From Heterocephalus glaber (lineage: Eukaryota > Chordata > Mammalia > Rodentia > Bathyergidae): a stretch of 64,000 bases of DNA. Below are positions 44,401-58,213 of the stretch, in pieces. Every line of letters begins with the position of its first letter. Position 1 is the stretch's first letter. The DNA lies in NCBI RefSeq assembly GCF_000247695.1, contig NW_004624776.1:16450264-16514263 (forward strand). The letters run 5' to 3'. Under the pieces are notes generated by a model that was not told where the DNA came from, ran no database searches, and saw only the letters and a program-made list of their open reading frames with translations. A program made the translations under genes and the position numbers.

Positions 44401-45400
44401 GAACTGGTCATTGAACTAGTCATTAAGCAAACTTCCTGCTTTCTCTTGGACCTGAATTGGTGCTATCCCTGCAACAAATGGAAACTGAAGTATTTGACCC
44501 TCTCCTGGAAAATTTGGGCCTTTTTTCTGGAGACCTTGTAGCCAGTCTCCCACAGTAGAGTAAGGAGCTGTTGAGTTCCTTCCATGCAATCCTCCCAAGA
44601 CCTTCTGGCTAGAAGCAAGTCTTCTACATACTGAAGCAGGACACAGCCATATTGTTTCACTGGGAAGGCTTTCAGATCAGTAGCTAGTGCTGTGCTGAGG
44701 ATGGTTGGGGAATTTCTGAACCCTTGGGGCAGCCTTGTCCAAGTCAGCTGGACTTTGTTGCTGTTTTCTGGATTTTCCCACTGGAAAGCAAAATTTGACT
44801 GACTCTGTGGGGCCAGGCAGATGCAGAAGAAGGCATCCTTGAGCTCTAGACATGTAAAAAGGCAGCTTCGGAGGGGATAAGACCCAGGAGAGTGTAGGGG
44901 TTTGTGACAACCGGGTGTGGTGTGACAGTGATCTGGTTTACTATGTGTAGATCCTAAACTGGTTGATAGTCATCTGTGCCTGGCTTCTGGTCTGGTGGGA
45001 GAGGTGTGTTCCAAGGTGACTGGCAAGGTCGAAGGATCCTATAAATCAGAAGGCTCTCCAAGTGTTTCTGGAGCCCAATCTATTCCTTGCAATGGATGAA
45101 ATACTGTTTTTGGTGTATTGGCTCTGCCCCCAGCTTTAGTTCTACAGTTACTGGAGATATGTTCCAAGCTAATCTGGGTGGATTATCTTCAGGCATATCC
45201 CAGGTACTCTGAAGGGAAGCTCAGGACCCTGTTATGGCCTCTCTATGAGACTGTAGAGGCACCATTCTTTTCCTTGGGGAATCATAAGATTCATGATTTT
45301 TGCTTCTGGTTTATGCAGAGTCAGGGAAGCCTGTCCATGGGAATTGAAAGTTATCTGGGCCTGCAGCTTTCCTAACAGGTCTCAACCCATTAAAGCCACA
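44400..45400 (-). pseudogene. Provirus reverse transcriptase remnant (pol)
   Basis: Gammaretroviral RT order is seen: PGTDDYQPV, then LPQGFRNSP, then YVEDLLLA at about 44605-44630 where the family has YVDD, then KKAQIFQERVKY. At least one in-frame stop follows DDYQPV. The YVED change alters the first catalytic aspartate of the YXDD box. Confidence 0.88.
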
Positions 45401-45780
45401 GGACAGTTGGGAAGGTATAGGAATTTTTGACTGACTTCATGGCCACCTAAAATGCTTCTTTGGGGCAGCAGGAAAGGGTAGTATGTTTGGTTGCCCATGC
45501 CTCCATGATAGTGGCCTGTCTCTGGGAAAGGGGGCCCATGGGTTGGGTCACCACAGAATGCTCCACCCCAGTGTCCAACATGAAATCAGTGGGCCAGCCC
45601 TCCACATTTATTTGGACCATAAGCTCTTGGTACCTAACAAAATAGAGCCTGGTCTGTCCTAGTCCTCCTCATATGTCCCATGGTGGCCGTTCCTACAAAA
45701 TTATCCTCTGATGCCCCACGTGGCCTCTGAGTTGGCTGGTATCAGCCCTGCACTACTTGACCTCTGTCCCCTTGTTCAGG
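45400..45780 (-). pseudogene. Provirus protease remnant
   Basis: LDTGVEHSVV at 45548-45577 on the minus strand is a retroviral aspartic protease active-site loop (DTGA in most, here DTGV). The surrounding frame is short and broken. Confidence 0.75.
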
Positions 45781-47150
45781 GGGAGGGAGAGATTTCTAGC
45801 TGGTAGGGGCATTCATTCTTCCAGTGTCTGTACCTGTAAAAGTGGGCACATTGTTTCCAGTCTAGCTTCATCCCTGGGTGGGGTGGCCCCTCCTGCAGGC
45901 TTCCCCATTGGTCTCCTCATTGGCCTCCTCACTGGCTTCACCCTTTGTCCCTGGACATGTCCTCAAAGTGGTGTCCCAATCATTCTGCCAGGGTGGCTGC
46001 CAGCAAATATATCCTTTTTTTCATCTTGTGACCCTCCTCCCCTTGGGCCTCCTGGTTTTGGTTGACAAACACTTTTGTGGAGACCTCCAACAGTTGGCTG
46101 GTGTTCATTCCAGTGAAACCTTCCAGTGAAACCTTCCAGCTTCTGTAGTTTGTGCCAGATAATCTTCCTGAGTTTGGCTGGTGAATGCCACATTTACCAT
46201 CCATTGGTTCTCAGCCACTTCTGGGTCAAAGGTGGTATACAGATGGACACTTCACATAGCCTCTTACAGAACTGGCTTGGGCTTTCTTCTGGAACCTGGA
46301 GTATCTCCAAGGTCTTGCTCATGTTCTTGGCACTGTTTCTGCCAGCCTTCAAACCATTTAGGAGGGCCTCGTGGTGAGTCCTCCCTCTGCATTTGGGTCC
46401 CATTGGGGATCTTTTCTTGGGAAGCAGTCATAGGTGTAAGCCTGGGGTTCCAACATTCTGGCTGGAGCACTTTCTTCTAACCATCATACTCAAGGTGGCC
46501 AAACCCAGGGTGGCCTGAGTAACCTAATGATGCTCTTCAGTATTGAATAGAGTCAGACGGAGCTACTGGGAATCAGTCCATGTGGGCTGGTGGGTCTGGA
46601 TAATGTACTGCATCAAGTTAATCATTGCCTTGGGTTTCTCTGTATATGAAGGGGTGTGACTCTTCTAATTATGGAGGTCAGAGGTGGTGAAGGGTTGGTA
46701 CACTAACACTCATTCGCCTCCCTGGATTTGCCCCTGTTGGTTATAGTAAAGGGGTCTCTGTGTCTCTTAAAGTCACATCTACATGGAGCCTCAGCAATGC
46801 TAGAGGGTTGGGCTACCAGACGGGTCATCTCAATGAGTGCCCACAGGCGTATGAGGGGTCAAAATGGGCAGCTTGGGGGAGGCTGCCATTGAAGGGGTTT
46901 CTGGGGAGCCCTCAGACAGCACTGAAGAAGAGGCAACCTCTGGGGGGCTGACAGGCTCTGGTAGGGCCTCTGAAGTGGGGGCAGCAGGTGGCAGTGGCAG
47001 TAGTGGATACAGTGGGGCATAGGGAGGTGAGACTTCTGGCTCTCCAGACACAATCAGTTTATTTGACTTTGGCTGACATTTGAAGGTAGCTATTACTCTA
47101 GCCATCATCATGCTGAAGTTCTCTTCAATGCAGGCTTTCATCTAAGGTGG
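45780..47150 (-). pseudogene. Provirus gag remnant
   Basis: From right to left: a Pro-rich p12-like part with SPPYAPLYPLLP (about 46950-47030), a capsid part with ESPSQFCKRLCE (46194-46403), and an NC knuckle CAHFYRYRHWKNECP near 45800-45855. In the knuckle the second Cys of CCHC is replaced by Phe. Several frames are used, so it is non-functional. Confidence 0.82.
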
Positions 47151-48180
47151 TGAGACAGGACCAATTCTTGCCAACAGTCAAGGTAAGGAAATTAGTGGGA
47201 GTGGCCCGGATCCTCCACCATGACTCTGAACACACAGCTAACTAGCACTTTATCAGGTGAGCCCTTGGAGGGCCAGCCCAACCCAAATGATGGCCAATCA
47301 ATTTCACAGAACATCAGGCTGGGGATTTAGCTCAGTGGTTCCACCACCTGCCTTGCAAGGGCAAGGTCTGAGTTTGATCCCTGGTACAAAAAAAAAAAAA
47401 AAAAATTTCACAGAACGTCTGGAGTTTTCCAGGAGTTAGCCTTAACACCATAGTAACCTGAATATCCCTTTTTAAAAATTCTTTAACATACACTCTAAGG
47501 GAGTTGCTTTACACTGCTTTCCACTCATCTCTCCCTAGCAGACATCTTTCATGCACAAGAGGGGAAAAGGGGGAAGGGAGGGGCTGATATGGAGGGACAC
47601 ACACACTTACTTCATCTGTCTCTGGCCACTCAGTGAGATATTTCAGGCACCTCTTAGCATTGGTGTACTCAGTAATCCCTGGCCTGGATCAGACTCCCGA
47701 GAAAGTCTGATGCCACCATATGCTAAATGAGGTCTCCACAGAACCAAAGATCAAGACTCCACATTCGCTTTTGCCTTTAGGTCAGGTCAGAACCTTCTGG
47801 CTGTCTATCTCATTCACACAGAAACACACAGCTCCAACCTGCAGCCCAGCACCCAGCACCCAGCACCCAACACCTCAGAATTGCAGTTTCATTGTTTCAG
47901 TTTCAATGAAACTTACTCAGGCAACCCTGGGAGGTGATCAGGCTCCCCTTCTCCCTCTTAGAGGCAAGGATACCAAAACGAACCCAGGCTCTTACCAATC
48001 TGATGGACAGTGCTTCCTAAGCTAGTTCCTGGGCCTCACCAGGTTCCTTTGTGCATCCAGGGGCCCTCATTCCCATGTGATGGAAGGAGCTAGTCTCCTA
48101 TGGATCAAGCAGTCTGCTAGTGCCAAGCAACCTCGCCTCTCCGTCAGGTTTACACCCTGGTCTAGAAACAGCATGTCCAC
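47151..48180 (-). other. Provirus 5' leader and start of gag, with an ID SINE
   Basis: Sequence between primer site and recognisable gag. It holds the ID at 47318-47404, a C-rich short tandem CAGCACC repeat at about 47845-47872, and no other clear feature. A candidate gag start is not obvious. Confidence 0.5.
47318..47404 (+). mobile_element. ID SINE inside provirus leader/gag
   Basis: GGCTGGGGATTTAGCTCAGTG, loop TGCCTTGCAAGGGCAAGG, and A17 tail, with AATTTCACAGAAC duplicated on both sides. Orientation is opposite to the provirus. Confidence 0.95.
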
Positions 48181-48198
48181 ATCCTGGGTGAGCCTCCA
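48181..48198 (-). other. Primer binding site of the provirus
   Basis: TGGAGGCTCACCCAGGAT on the minus strand, 5 bases after the 5' LTR. It differs from the tRNA-Pro primer site used by murine leukaemia-type viruses at four positions, all transitions. tRNA-Pro is the best reading, though another tRNA with a TGGAGG start (Gln-type) is possible. Confidence 0.65.
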
Positions 48199-48203
48199 AA
48201 AAA

Positions 48204-48513
48204 CGTAGCAAGATTCTTGCATAGAGAGAAAGGGTATTGAGGCTCTTTCAAGGAAGTAATGTTTATTCATGCTGGCACTGACTCAGCAGATTTACATCAA
48301 AAGGCGGAGCCTTGAGCATGGTGGAGTTTTGCCTTTTATACAATTCTTCTGTCTTTGTCTTCTTTATATACACTACTGCCTGATTGGGTACAATCTATAT
48401 TAAAAAGCTGTGCTAGAACTATACATGCATACATAGGAATTAATTATGCCACATTGTCATCCTTTGTTCTGTGAAGGCCCCCACCACATTTCTTCAAGAA
48501 AGGTCCTGCCACT
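48204..48513 (-). repeat. 5' LTR of the provirus
   Basis: 310 bp, partner of 39440-39756. Its ends have decayed (AGTGG ... CTACG instead of TGTGG ... CCACA). TCTC follows at 48514-48517. Confidence 0.92.
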
Positions 48514-48517
48514 TCTC

Positions 48518-50376
48518 TTATCTAATTGGTTTGGGTATTGTTTCCAGAACTACATTGAATAATAGTGGTGTTAGTGGACATCCTTGTCTTTTTCCTGATT
48601 TTAGGGTGAAAGCATTCAGTTTTTGTCCATCTTTTATGATGTTGCTGTTGGTTTGTCATATATGGCTTTTATCAGATTGAGATAGACTATTCCAATTCTC
48701 TGTAGGGTTTTAATCATGAATGGGTGTTGGACTTTGTCGAATGCTTTTTTCTGCATCTATTGAGATGATCATGTAGTTTTTATCTTTGATTCTGTTAATA
48801 TGATGTATTACATTTATTGCTTTGTGTGTGTTGAACCATCCCTGCATCCCTGGAATGAATGCTACTTGGTCATGATGTATAATCTTGATGATTTGCTGCA
48901 TTCTGTTCGCCAGCATCTTATTGAGGATTTTTGCATCTATATTCATTAGGGAGATTGGCCTGTTGTTCTCATTTTTGGTTGAATCCTACTCTGGTTTTGG
49001 TATCAGGGTAATGCTTTCTTCCAGCAATGAGTTTGGGAATATTGCTTTCCTTTCAATTACATTAAAGAGTTTGAGGAGTAGTGGCATTAGATCTTCTCTA
49101 AATTTCCTGTAGAATTCAGCAATGAAGCCATCAAGACCTGGGCTTTTCTTTATTGGTAGTTTTTTAACTATGCATCTTCATTTTCATTAACTGATATTGG
49201 GTTATTAGAATTTTTATATCACCTTCATTGATCTTTGGTAATTCATGTATGTCTAGGAATCTGTCCATTTCTTCTGTGTTTTCCATCTTGTTAGAATACA
49301 GATTCTCAAAGTAGGTATTGTTGACCGTCTGGATTTCTGCTGGATCTGTTGTAATTTTACCATTTTCATTCCTAATTGCATGGATTTTCCTTTTTTTGAT
49401 AAGGTTGGCTAAGGGTTTGTGTATTTTATTTAATCTTTGAAAAAACCAACTCTTTGAATCCTTGTTTCTTTGTATTGTTTTCTTAGTCTTAATTGCCTTA
49501 ATTTCTGCTCTGATTGTTTAAATTTCCTCCCTTGTGTGAGTTTTGAGCTTGACTTGTTCTTTTTCTATAAGTTTGAGGTTCAATGTTAGGTTGTTTATGT
49601 GAACTCACTCTGTTTTTTTGATGTGAGAGTTCACTGCTATAAATTTCCCTCTCGGACTGCTTTCATTGCATCCCCTAAGTTCTGGTATTGTAATGGCATT
49701 ATCTTTTAATTGTAGAAACTGTCTAGTTTCTTCTTTAATTTTATCTGTGAATGACTGGTTTTTCAGGAGGGTGTTATTTAATTTCCATGTGTTTATAGGC
49801 TTTTGTGGTTTCTTTTGCCATTGATTTCTAACTTTATTGCACTATGGTCTGATAATATGCATGGGACAATTTCAATTCCTTTGCATTTACTTAAGCATGT
49901 TTTGTGAGACAGTATGTGGTCTATTTTGGAGACCATCCTATGTGCAGCTGAGAAGAATGTATGTTCTGATACTGTGGGGTGGAACACTCTATAGACATCT
50001 ATGAAGTTCATTTGTTCACAAGTTTGGTTCAGTTATGATACTTCTGTATTAATTTTTAGTCTAGTTGATCTGTGTATTTGTGACAGTGAGGTATTGAGGC
50101 ACCCCATTACAATTGTATTAGTGCTTATTTGATTTTTCATGTCTGTTAATATTTGTTTTATATAGTTGGGTGTGCTGGTATTTGGTGCATATATGTTTAT
50201 GATTGTTATCTCTTCCTCTTGGATTGTTTCCTTAACAAGTATGTAGTGACCTTATTTGTCTCTCTTGATCAGTCTTGGCTTGAAACCCACTTTGTCTGCA
50301 AATAGAATAGCTACCCATGCTTTTTTCCAGGTTCCTGTTGCATGAAGTAGTGTTTTCCATTCTTTGACTTTCAGTC
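48518..50376 (-). mobile_element. L1 ORF2 endonuclease to reverse-transcriptase part (segment 2 of 3)
   Basis: Continues the L1 cut by the provirus. The minus strand encodes RT motifs ([42 protein letters not shown] at 48710-48946). It also encodes the end of the endonuclease domain (SKIDHILSHK and ILSDHSAIKLEI at 49793-50011), with the SDH motif of the catalytic site. Stops and shifts occur throughout. It ends at 50376, where the PPP1CC retrocopy lies. Confidence 0.92.
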
Positions 50377-50392
50377 TATGAATTTCTTTTTT
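50377..50392. repeat. Target duplication, left copy, of the PPP1CC retrocopy
   Basis: TATGAATTTCTTTTTT, identical to 52762-52777. The TTTTTT end fits the L1 endonuclease cleavage preference (TTTT/A). Confidence 0.93.
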
Positions 50393-52761
<2,369 letters not shown>

Positions 52762-52777
52762 TATGAATTTCTTTTTT
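52762..52777. repeat. Target duplication, right copy, of the PPP1CC retrocopy
   Basis: TATGAATTTCTTTTTT, identical to 50377-50392. L1 reading resumes on both sides. Confidence 0.93.
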
Positions 52778-54022
52778 AGTTAAATGTGTTTCTTGTATGC
52801 AACATATTGTTGGACCTTGTTTCTTGATCCATTCTGCCAGTCTATTTCTTTTTATTGGTGAATTGAGACCATTTACATTGATAGTTAACTGATATGTGTT
52901 AACTTATCCTTGTCATGCTATTTTCCTATTGTTGGCTCTCTGTATTCCCCTCTGTTTAATTGTTTGCCCTGCCTAGTAGATTCATTCTGTTGGTGTTCAT
53001 GGAGTTGTAGTATTCATTATCTGTGACTATAATATCCTTTAGAATGTTTTGGAGTGCTGGTTTGGTGGACATGAATTTCTTAAGATGTTCATTGTCATGG
53101 AAGTATCTTATTTCTCCAACAATTTTGAAAGATAGCTTTGCAGGATACATCAATCTTGGTTAGAGATTGTTTTCCTTTAGGGCTTGAAATACTTCACTCC
53201 TTGCTCTCCTTGACTTAAGGGTTGATGTTGAGAAGTCTACTGTGATTCTGATGGGCTTTTCTTTATAGGTGATTTGTTTCTTTCCTCTAACAACTTTTAA
53301 TATTTTGTTCTTGTGTTGAATTTCTGGAATCTTGAATAGTATATGCCTTGGTGTAATTTTTTTAAATCATGGCTAATTGGAGATCTATATGCTTCACTTA
53401 TCTGTATGTCAAATTCTTTTTCCACACTTAGGAAGTTTTCTGCCATTACTTCTGTGAATAGTTTTTTTTTTAATGTCATTTGCACTGTCTCCTGCTTTTT
53501 CATTGACTCCCATCAATCTTATGTTATTCTTCTTTGTATCATGTAGCCACTGTTAGATTGATTTTTTATGGTCCCTTGCTATTTTTAAGAAATCTTTTCA
53601 TGGTCATTAACCACAAACCTGTCTTCTTGATCTGATATTTTCTCCTCACATTTGCTCATTCTGCTGCATATACTTTCAATAGAGTTTTTAATCTCCTAGA
53701 TATCTGTTTGAATATGTTTCATAGATTCTATTTCTTTCCTATACAGAGCATTCATGGTTTCCATTATTTTCCTAAGCTCTTCTACTTTTTAAAATATCTG
53801 TATTTACTCTAGATTCACTAATCATGTCTTTCGTTATGGTAATCACCTCTGTAGTTATCTGAGAAATTATATCTTATTTGATTTTTTTCCTAGAGTCTCA
53901 TTAATCTGCTTTATTACTTCTGCTGTTACCACTTCAGAGAGTCCAGTTGGATTGATTTTGAATTGTTCTACTTCATTGCCCCCTGGATTTGCCTTTGGCA
54001 ATCTGGCAGTCTTGGGTTGCAT
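52778..54022 (-). mobile_element. L1 ORF1 and start of ORF2 (segment 3 of 3)
   Basis: ORF1 begins at 54022 (MQPKTARLPKANPG) and shows its RRM/C-terminal parts at 53297-53503 (SRFQKFNT) and 52956-53153 (YPAKLSFKIVGEIRYFHDN, STKPALQNILK). ORF2 starts near 52890 and reads NVNGLNSPIKRNRLAEWIK and [14 protein letters not shown], the first endonuclease motif, before the PPP1CC insertion cuts it. Stops and shifts break ORF1. Confidence 0.9.
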
Positions 54023-55500
54023 CTTGTTTCTGTGTCTCCTCATTTTCTATTTCTTTTTAGTTTAATTTCTGCACTGATGTTTATAAATTGCTTATGGTAG
54101 GTAGATTTACTGGTAGTATTGAAAACCTTTAGGAAATGACTACTTCTCAGAGATGTCTTCCAGGGGTAGCTGGAAGTTTGTTGTAAGATCCTATTGAAAT
54201 TATTAGCCTAGCCCCTGGTTCTTTGGCACTGGCCTATAGTATTGTTTAGATCCTTAGGCAATTTTAGTCTTGGCATACAAGGAAGAACAACTGATTAGAA
54301 CAACTATTTCACCTGGACTAAAGTAGTACAATCAATAATAACAATAACAGCAGCATCAAGCACAGCCTAGAAAATGATAAACTGTAGTAACTATTAATTT
54401 GCCACCTTTAACTGTGTGAACAAGATTTGTAGAAAATTGTATGACATAAGTATCCCTTTCATATGGCAATTTTATCCCCAGGGAAAAATTTAAAGGGGAT
54501 TAGAGTAAAAAATAAAGAAAGAGATTGGAAGCAAGGCTGAAGAATGAAGGAAGATTATGTAAGCTTTGGAAAACTTGTGAAGATGACAGGAGGGAAAGAA
54601 AGAAGTAAGAAGGGCCAGGGATTTAGCTCAGTGGTTCCGGCACCTGCCTCGAAAGTGCAAGGTCCAGAGTTTGATCCCCGGTACCAAAAAAAGAAGTAAG
54701 AAACACAAACAAGACCAGAACAAAAACCTAAAAACAGTGTTCACACTCACATCAAAACAAGAACAAACAAAGAAAAGGAGAAAAAAAAAGAAAAAAAATG
54801 TCCACTTCAGGGCATGTCTCTGATGTCACTGGTAGACAAAGAAGGATGACAGAGCCCAGATCCATGTTGATTGATCCCAGCAAGCCAGCAGTAGAATCAA
54901 GTTAGGGTGGTGGATAATCCTAGCAAGCCTACACCTTCAGCTCTACTGAAGTTCAGGCTGGTTCTGGATTATGGCTGTGAGGCTGGGGCCTGAGTTATTC
55001 AGCCAGCAACACTCTGAGTGCCTCTTGGTGGCTTGAATTCAGCTTCCTGACCTGCCAGCTTGTACTTGGCTGTGCCTAACCCTGTCACTTGGAGCCACTA
55101 AATGGAGCCAACCTGCAGCTGCTGTAAGTTCTGAGTTCAGTTGGTCCCTTTCCAAAATGGTGACCAGTCAGTCACCCTCTCCTGGGGACACCCAAACTGG
55201 ACAGGAATGGGATCACTCACCAGCCACTGCTCCATTCCACTGGTGTGTTTCTCTGTGGAGGCCTCTAGGTCATCCATAGTTACTGGGTCTCTGCAGATTT
55301 GAGCTGCCCCTTCTGTATCTCAAGCTGAGGCTCAGGGAGAAATCACCATTTACCATCTCCCTCTTCTGTGTTGAGGTCCCTCTCTTTTTTCTCCCCATGG
55401 GTTCCAATTCTTGCTTCAGATCCTTGCTGGGTCCTAGGGACCCACTTCCCTACTTCTCTTCCTCACATTGCTATATTCCAGGGTCTAGAGTGTTAAGAAA
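54023..55500 (-). mobile_element. L1 5' UTR, with an ID SINE
   Basis: GC-richer sequence upstream of ORF1, consistent with an L1 5' UTR/promoter of about 1.4 kb. Its right end is not sharply defined. An ID SINE sits at 54613-54690. Confidence 0.6.
54613..54690 (+). mobile_element. ID SINE with TSD
   Basis: GGGCCAGGGATTTAGCTCAG ... TGCCTCGAAAGTGCAAGG ... GATCCCCGGTACC, flanked by AGAAGTAAGAA on both sides. Confidence 0.95.
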
Positions 55501-55510
55501 ATACTGTACT

Positions 55511-55633
55511 CGAGTCGGGGATTTAGCTCAGTGGTTCCAGCGCCTGCCTCGCAAGTGCAAGGTCCGAAGTTTGATCCCTGGTACCAAAAAATAAATAAAT
55601 AAATGATAAATAAATAAATAATAAATAAATAAA
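55511..55633 (+). mobile_element. ID SINE with an (AAAT)n tail
   Basis: GTCGGGGATTTAGCTCAGTGG, TGCCTCGCAAGTGCAAGG and GATCCCTGGTACC, with a tail expanded to (AAAT)n at 55586-55633. Confidence 0.93.
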
Positions 55634-56080
55634 TCTCTTATCTTAAAAAAATAGCTATCTTGAAAAATTTAAATTGCATGTGATTTGCAATAGCACCCAG
55701 GGATAGTGCTATTCTAGAAATCTTTTTGATAAAAGACTTGTATTAAAATTCTCAGGCTAAAAAGAAGAATGTGTTGACCTGAAGGAGATATTGGTGCAAG
55801 AGTAGAGTGATACTATAATGAGATGGAGAGTCTATCCAAACTTCTTGGGACCATGACTCCCTGCCACATGGAATCATGGAGAGAACTTGTTCTAAGAGTT
55901 ATTACAGAGGGCCAAGGGAGGAGATAAAGCACCAGCCTCCATAAGCATGTCAAGGAGATCACAGTCCACAGGGCAGAAAATATTCCTTGGATGTGGAAAA
56001 GGCAAGGGGGTGGATGTTATTGAAGCCTGTGTCCAGCACATGGGCATTCTCACAAGTAGGAGTGTTAAGATATCTATACA
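55634..56080. other. No gene recognised
   Basis: Unassigned mixed sequence between two ID elements. Confidence 0.5.
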
Positions 56081-56085
56081 AGAGC

Positions 56086-56169
56086 CAGGGCTGTAGCTCA
56101 GTGGCACTGTGCCTGCCTGGCAAGCACAAGGTCCTGAGTTCAATCCCCGGTATTGGGAAAAAAAAAAGA
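56086..56169 (+). mobile_element. ID SINE
   Basis: GAGCCAGGGCTGTAGCTCAG, TGCCTGGCAAGCACAAGG and CAATCCCCGGTATT; flanks AGATATCTATACAA and AGACATTTATACAG are a diverged TSD. Confidence 0.9.
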
Positions 56170-56550
56170 CATTTATACAGATACTCCTAATTTAATGACT
56201 GGGTTCCATTCCTGCAACTAGGTCATTAAATGAATTGATTGCTCAATGAGGAATTGTATATAGTGTATACATTACAATATTCAGAACAAAAATTGGTTAA
56301 AGGAAACTCCAACTTGATCACTTTGCTTTTATTTGCATAACTCTTCCATGCAGTACTATAATGTATAACAGAAAATAAAACTACAGTACTGTATGTACAA
56401 TCAGCAAAAATTGCAGTACTATAAATGAGGTGTACTGTGCAAAAAAGACACTGAGACTGTATAAACAAGATGTATAGAACTGTAACACCCCCAAAAAATA
56501 GACAAGTCGTAAGTTCAAAAGTCATTAAACTGATAGGTTATTAAACAAGG
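56170..56550. mobile_element. Tigger/MER-like DNA transposon remnant
   Basis: ACTCCTAATTTAATGACTGGG near the left and TAAGTTCAAAAGTCATTAAAC near the right look like opposed ends of a Tigger-type non-autonomous element. The inner GCAGTACTATAAATG and TACAGTACTGTATG fit the same group. Confidence 0.45.
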
Positions 56551-56639
56551 AATACGTGTAACTTACTTTCAAATGCTGCAATGAATTGTGAGATATTGGG
56601 TGTGTGCAAAGTGTTTTCAAACTTCATGCTAAGAATGCT

Positions 56640-57001
56640 AAGAATGCCTTTTAACAGTAAAAGGAATACACACAATCACATGGCTGAATCTCAAGTACAT
56701 TATGCTAAATGAAGAACCCAAACTTGAAGAAAAGCTTAGTATTCTGTGACTTCCTCCACCTGACATTCTGGGAAAGGCAAACTCTGAGAGTGGAAAAGAG
56801 ATTTCAGGAGTTGCCTTCGGTGGAAGCTGAGGGAGGTGTTTACTACAAGAAGGTGAGGGGACATTTTATATCAGAGGCAATTTTTGTATCTTGATCAGGG
56901 AGCCAGGCAGTATGTATTTTTTAAAACTCACCAAACTGTGTGCTAAAAAGTGTATTTTACCATATGAAAGTTATATTTCAATATCCTTAAAAAAAAAAAA
57001 G
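56640..57001 (+). mobile_element. L1 3' end
   Basis: GGCTGAATCTCAAGTACATTAT, TCTGGGAAAGGCAAACTC and TTATATTTCAATATCCTTAAA with an A12 tail: sense L1 3' terminus. Confidence 0.7.
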
Positions 57002-57740
57002 CACAGTTCACTCTTTGAAGGTAAACATAGGCTCATTTAAATTTTACAGTTTATTTGAACATTTGGGGACTTAGGAACCTCAGAAGGCAATGGCAGTGGC
57101 TCAGCACTCTGCTGGCTGGGCAGGAAAGAGAACAAAGTGTCACAGGAAAATAACAAAGAGAGCCACTCAGTGGTGACCACGGATGGGCCTTGAGGTTCAT
57201 GGGTGGTTTTTGATTGGCCTGTTTGTCTTCAAGGGCTACCCTTTGCCTACAGGGGAATGGAAAGTACTAGAGCTGCCCCAGCCTAATGGCCTCCCAGTCA
57301 GAATACTAACTAGTGCAACTTTCCTCTGTATGTGAAACTAACCTCAAAAAAGCCCATATAAATATTGCCATCTGGGTAATGGAATGCATGTTCAAGTGTT
57401 TAGGAATAATAGGTACTGATGCCTGCAAAATACTTAGAAATATATATAAAAAAAATAAAATGGATAGATGGAAGTATAAGTGGATGAATGTGTGATACAA
57501 TAAATGCAGTCAAATACTACACAGTGACGTTTTAATCAAGACAGGCTGCACAACAATGGAGGTCTTATGAGGTAGTAAGGGAGCAGAAACAATCTTGACG
57601 TGCAGCTGTCCTCACTTCATGACACAATGCTTTCCTCATCTGTTGTGTATGTGGTGATGTGCATGTAAACTACTACACTGCCAGTTGTATAAAAATGTTC
57701 TCCATACAATGAGTTCAGAACACAGTACTGGGTAACAAAT
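57002..57740. other. No gene recognised
   Basis: Unassigned; nothing beyond short frames is seen. Confidence 0.4.
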
Positions 57741-57749
57741 GATTATTAC

Positions 57750-58206
57750 TAGTTTACAGCTTTACTTTTTAAAATGTTTGTACTACTTCAATTTATATAA
57801 AAATGGTGACTGTGAACAGTATGCCCTGTCAACTACAGTGGCCTCATCAGTCTTGTGTTTACTGTCTCTTGATAGCATCAAGAGGCCACACAGAGTGACT
57901 GACTAAACCACGTAGGTCTGAGTGAGTGCATTTAGGAAGTTCACACAAGGGCAAACTCAACAAACCAATGCTAACCCATTTCTCAAAATATGTCCCCTTC
58001 AAGGGCTAGGGATTTAGCTCAGTGGTTCAGGCACCTGCCTCGCAAGCACAAGGTCCCAAGTTCCATTCCTGGTATCAAAAAAAGAAAAAGTCCTGGGCCA
58101 GGGGTTTAGCTCAGTGGTTTCACCGCCTGCTGCGCAAACGCAAGGATCCAAGTTCGATCCCCGGTACCAAAAAATAAAAGTCCCCTTCATAAGTCACATG
58201 AGACTG
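57750..58206 (-). mobile_element. MER2/Tigger1-like DNA transposon, split by two ID SINEs
   Basis: CCATTTCTCAAAATATGTCCC continues, after the SINE pair, as CCCCTTCATAAGTCACATGAG, a MER2-like terminus. The left part includes ACGTAGGTCTGAGTGAGTGC and TTCACACAAGGGC, also MER2-like. The left end is not defined. Confidence 0.55.
58002..58181 (+). mobile_element. Tandem pair of ID SINEs
   Basis: 58002-58090 is the TGCCTCGCAAGCACAAGG type. 58094-58181 is the TGCTGCGCAAACGCAAGG type. The outer flanks share GTCCCCTTCA, so one insertion occurred first and the second entered its A-rich tail. Confidence 0.9.
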
Positions 58207-58213
58207 CACATCA

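Larger units (their letters stand above)
39440..48513 (-). mobile_element. Gammaretrovirus-like endogenous provirus, 9.07 kb, defective
   Basis: Complete LTR-gag-pro-pol-env-LTR order on the minus strand, inserted into an L1 with a 4-bp target duplication TCTC (39436-39439 and 48514-48517). Removing the provirus and one TCTC rejoins L1 sequence (TTATTCCTCTC to TTATCTAATTGG). Every gene is broken by stops and frameshifts, and the LTRs are clearly diverged, so this is an old, inactive class I ERV. Two ID SINEs have entered it (41150-41242 and 47318-47404). Confidence 0.93.
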
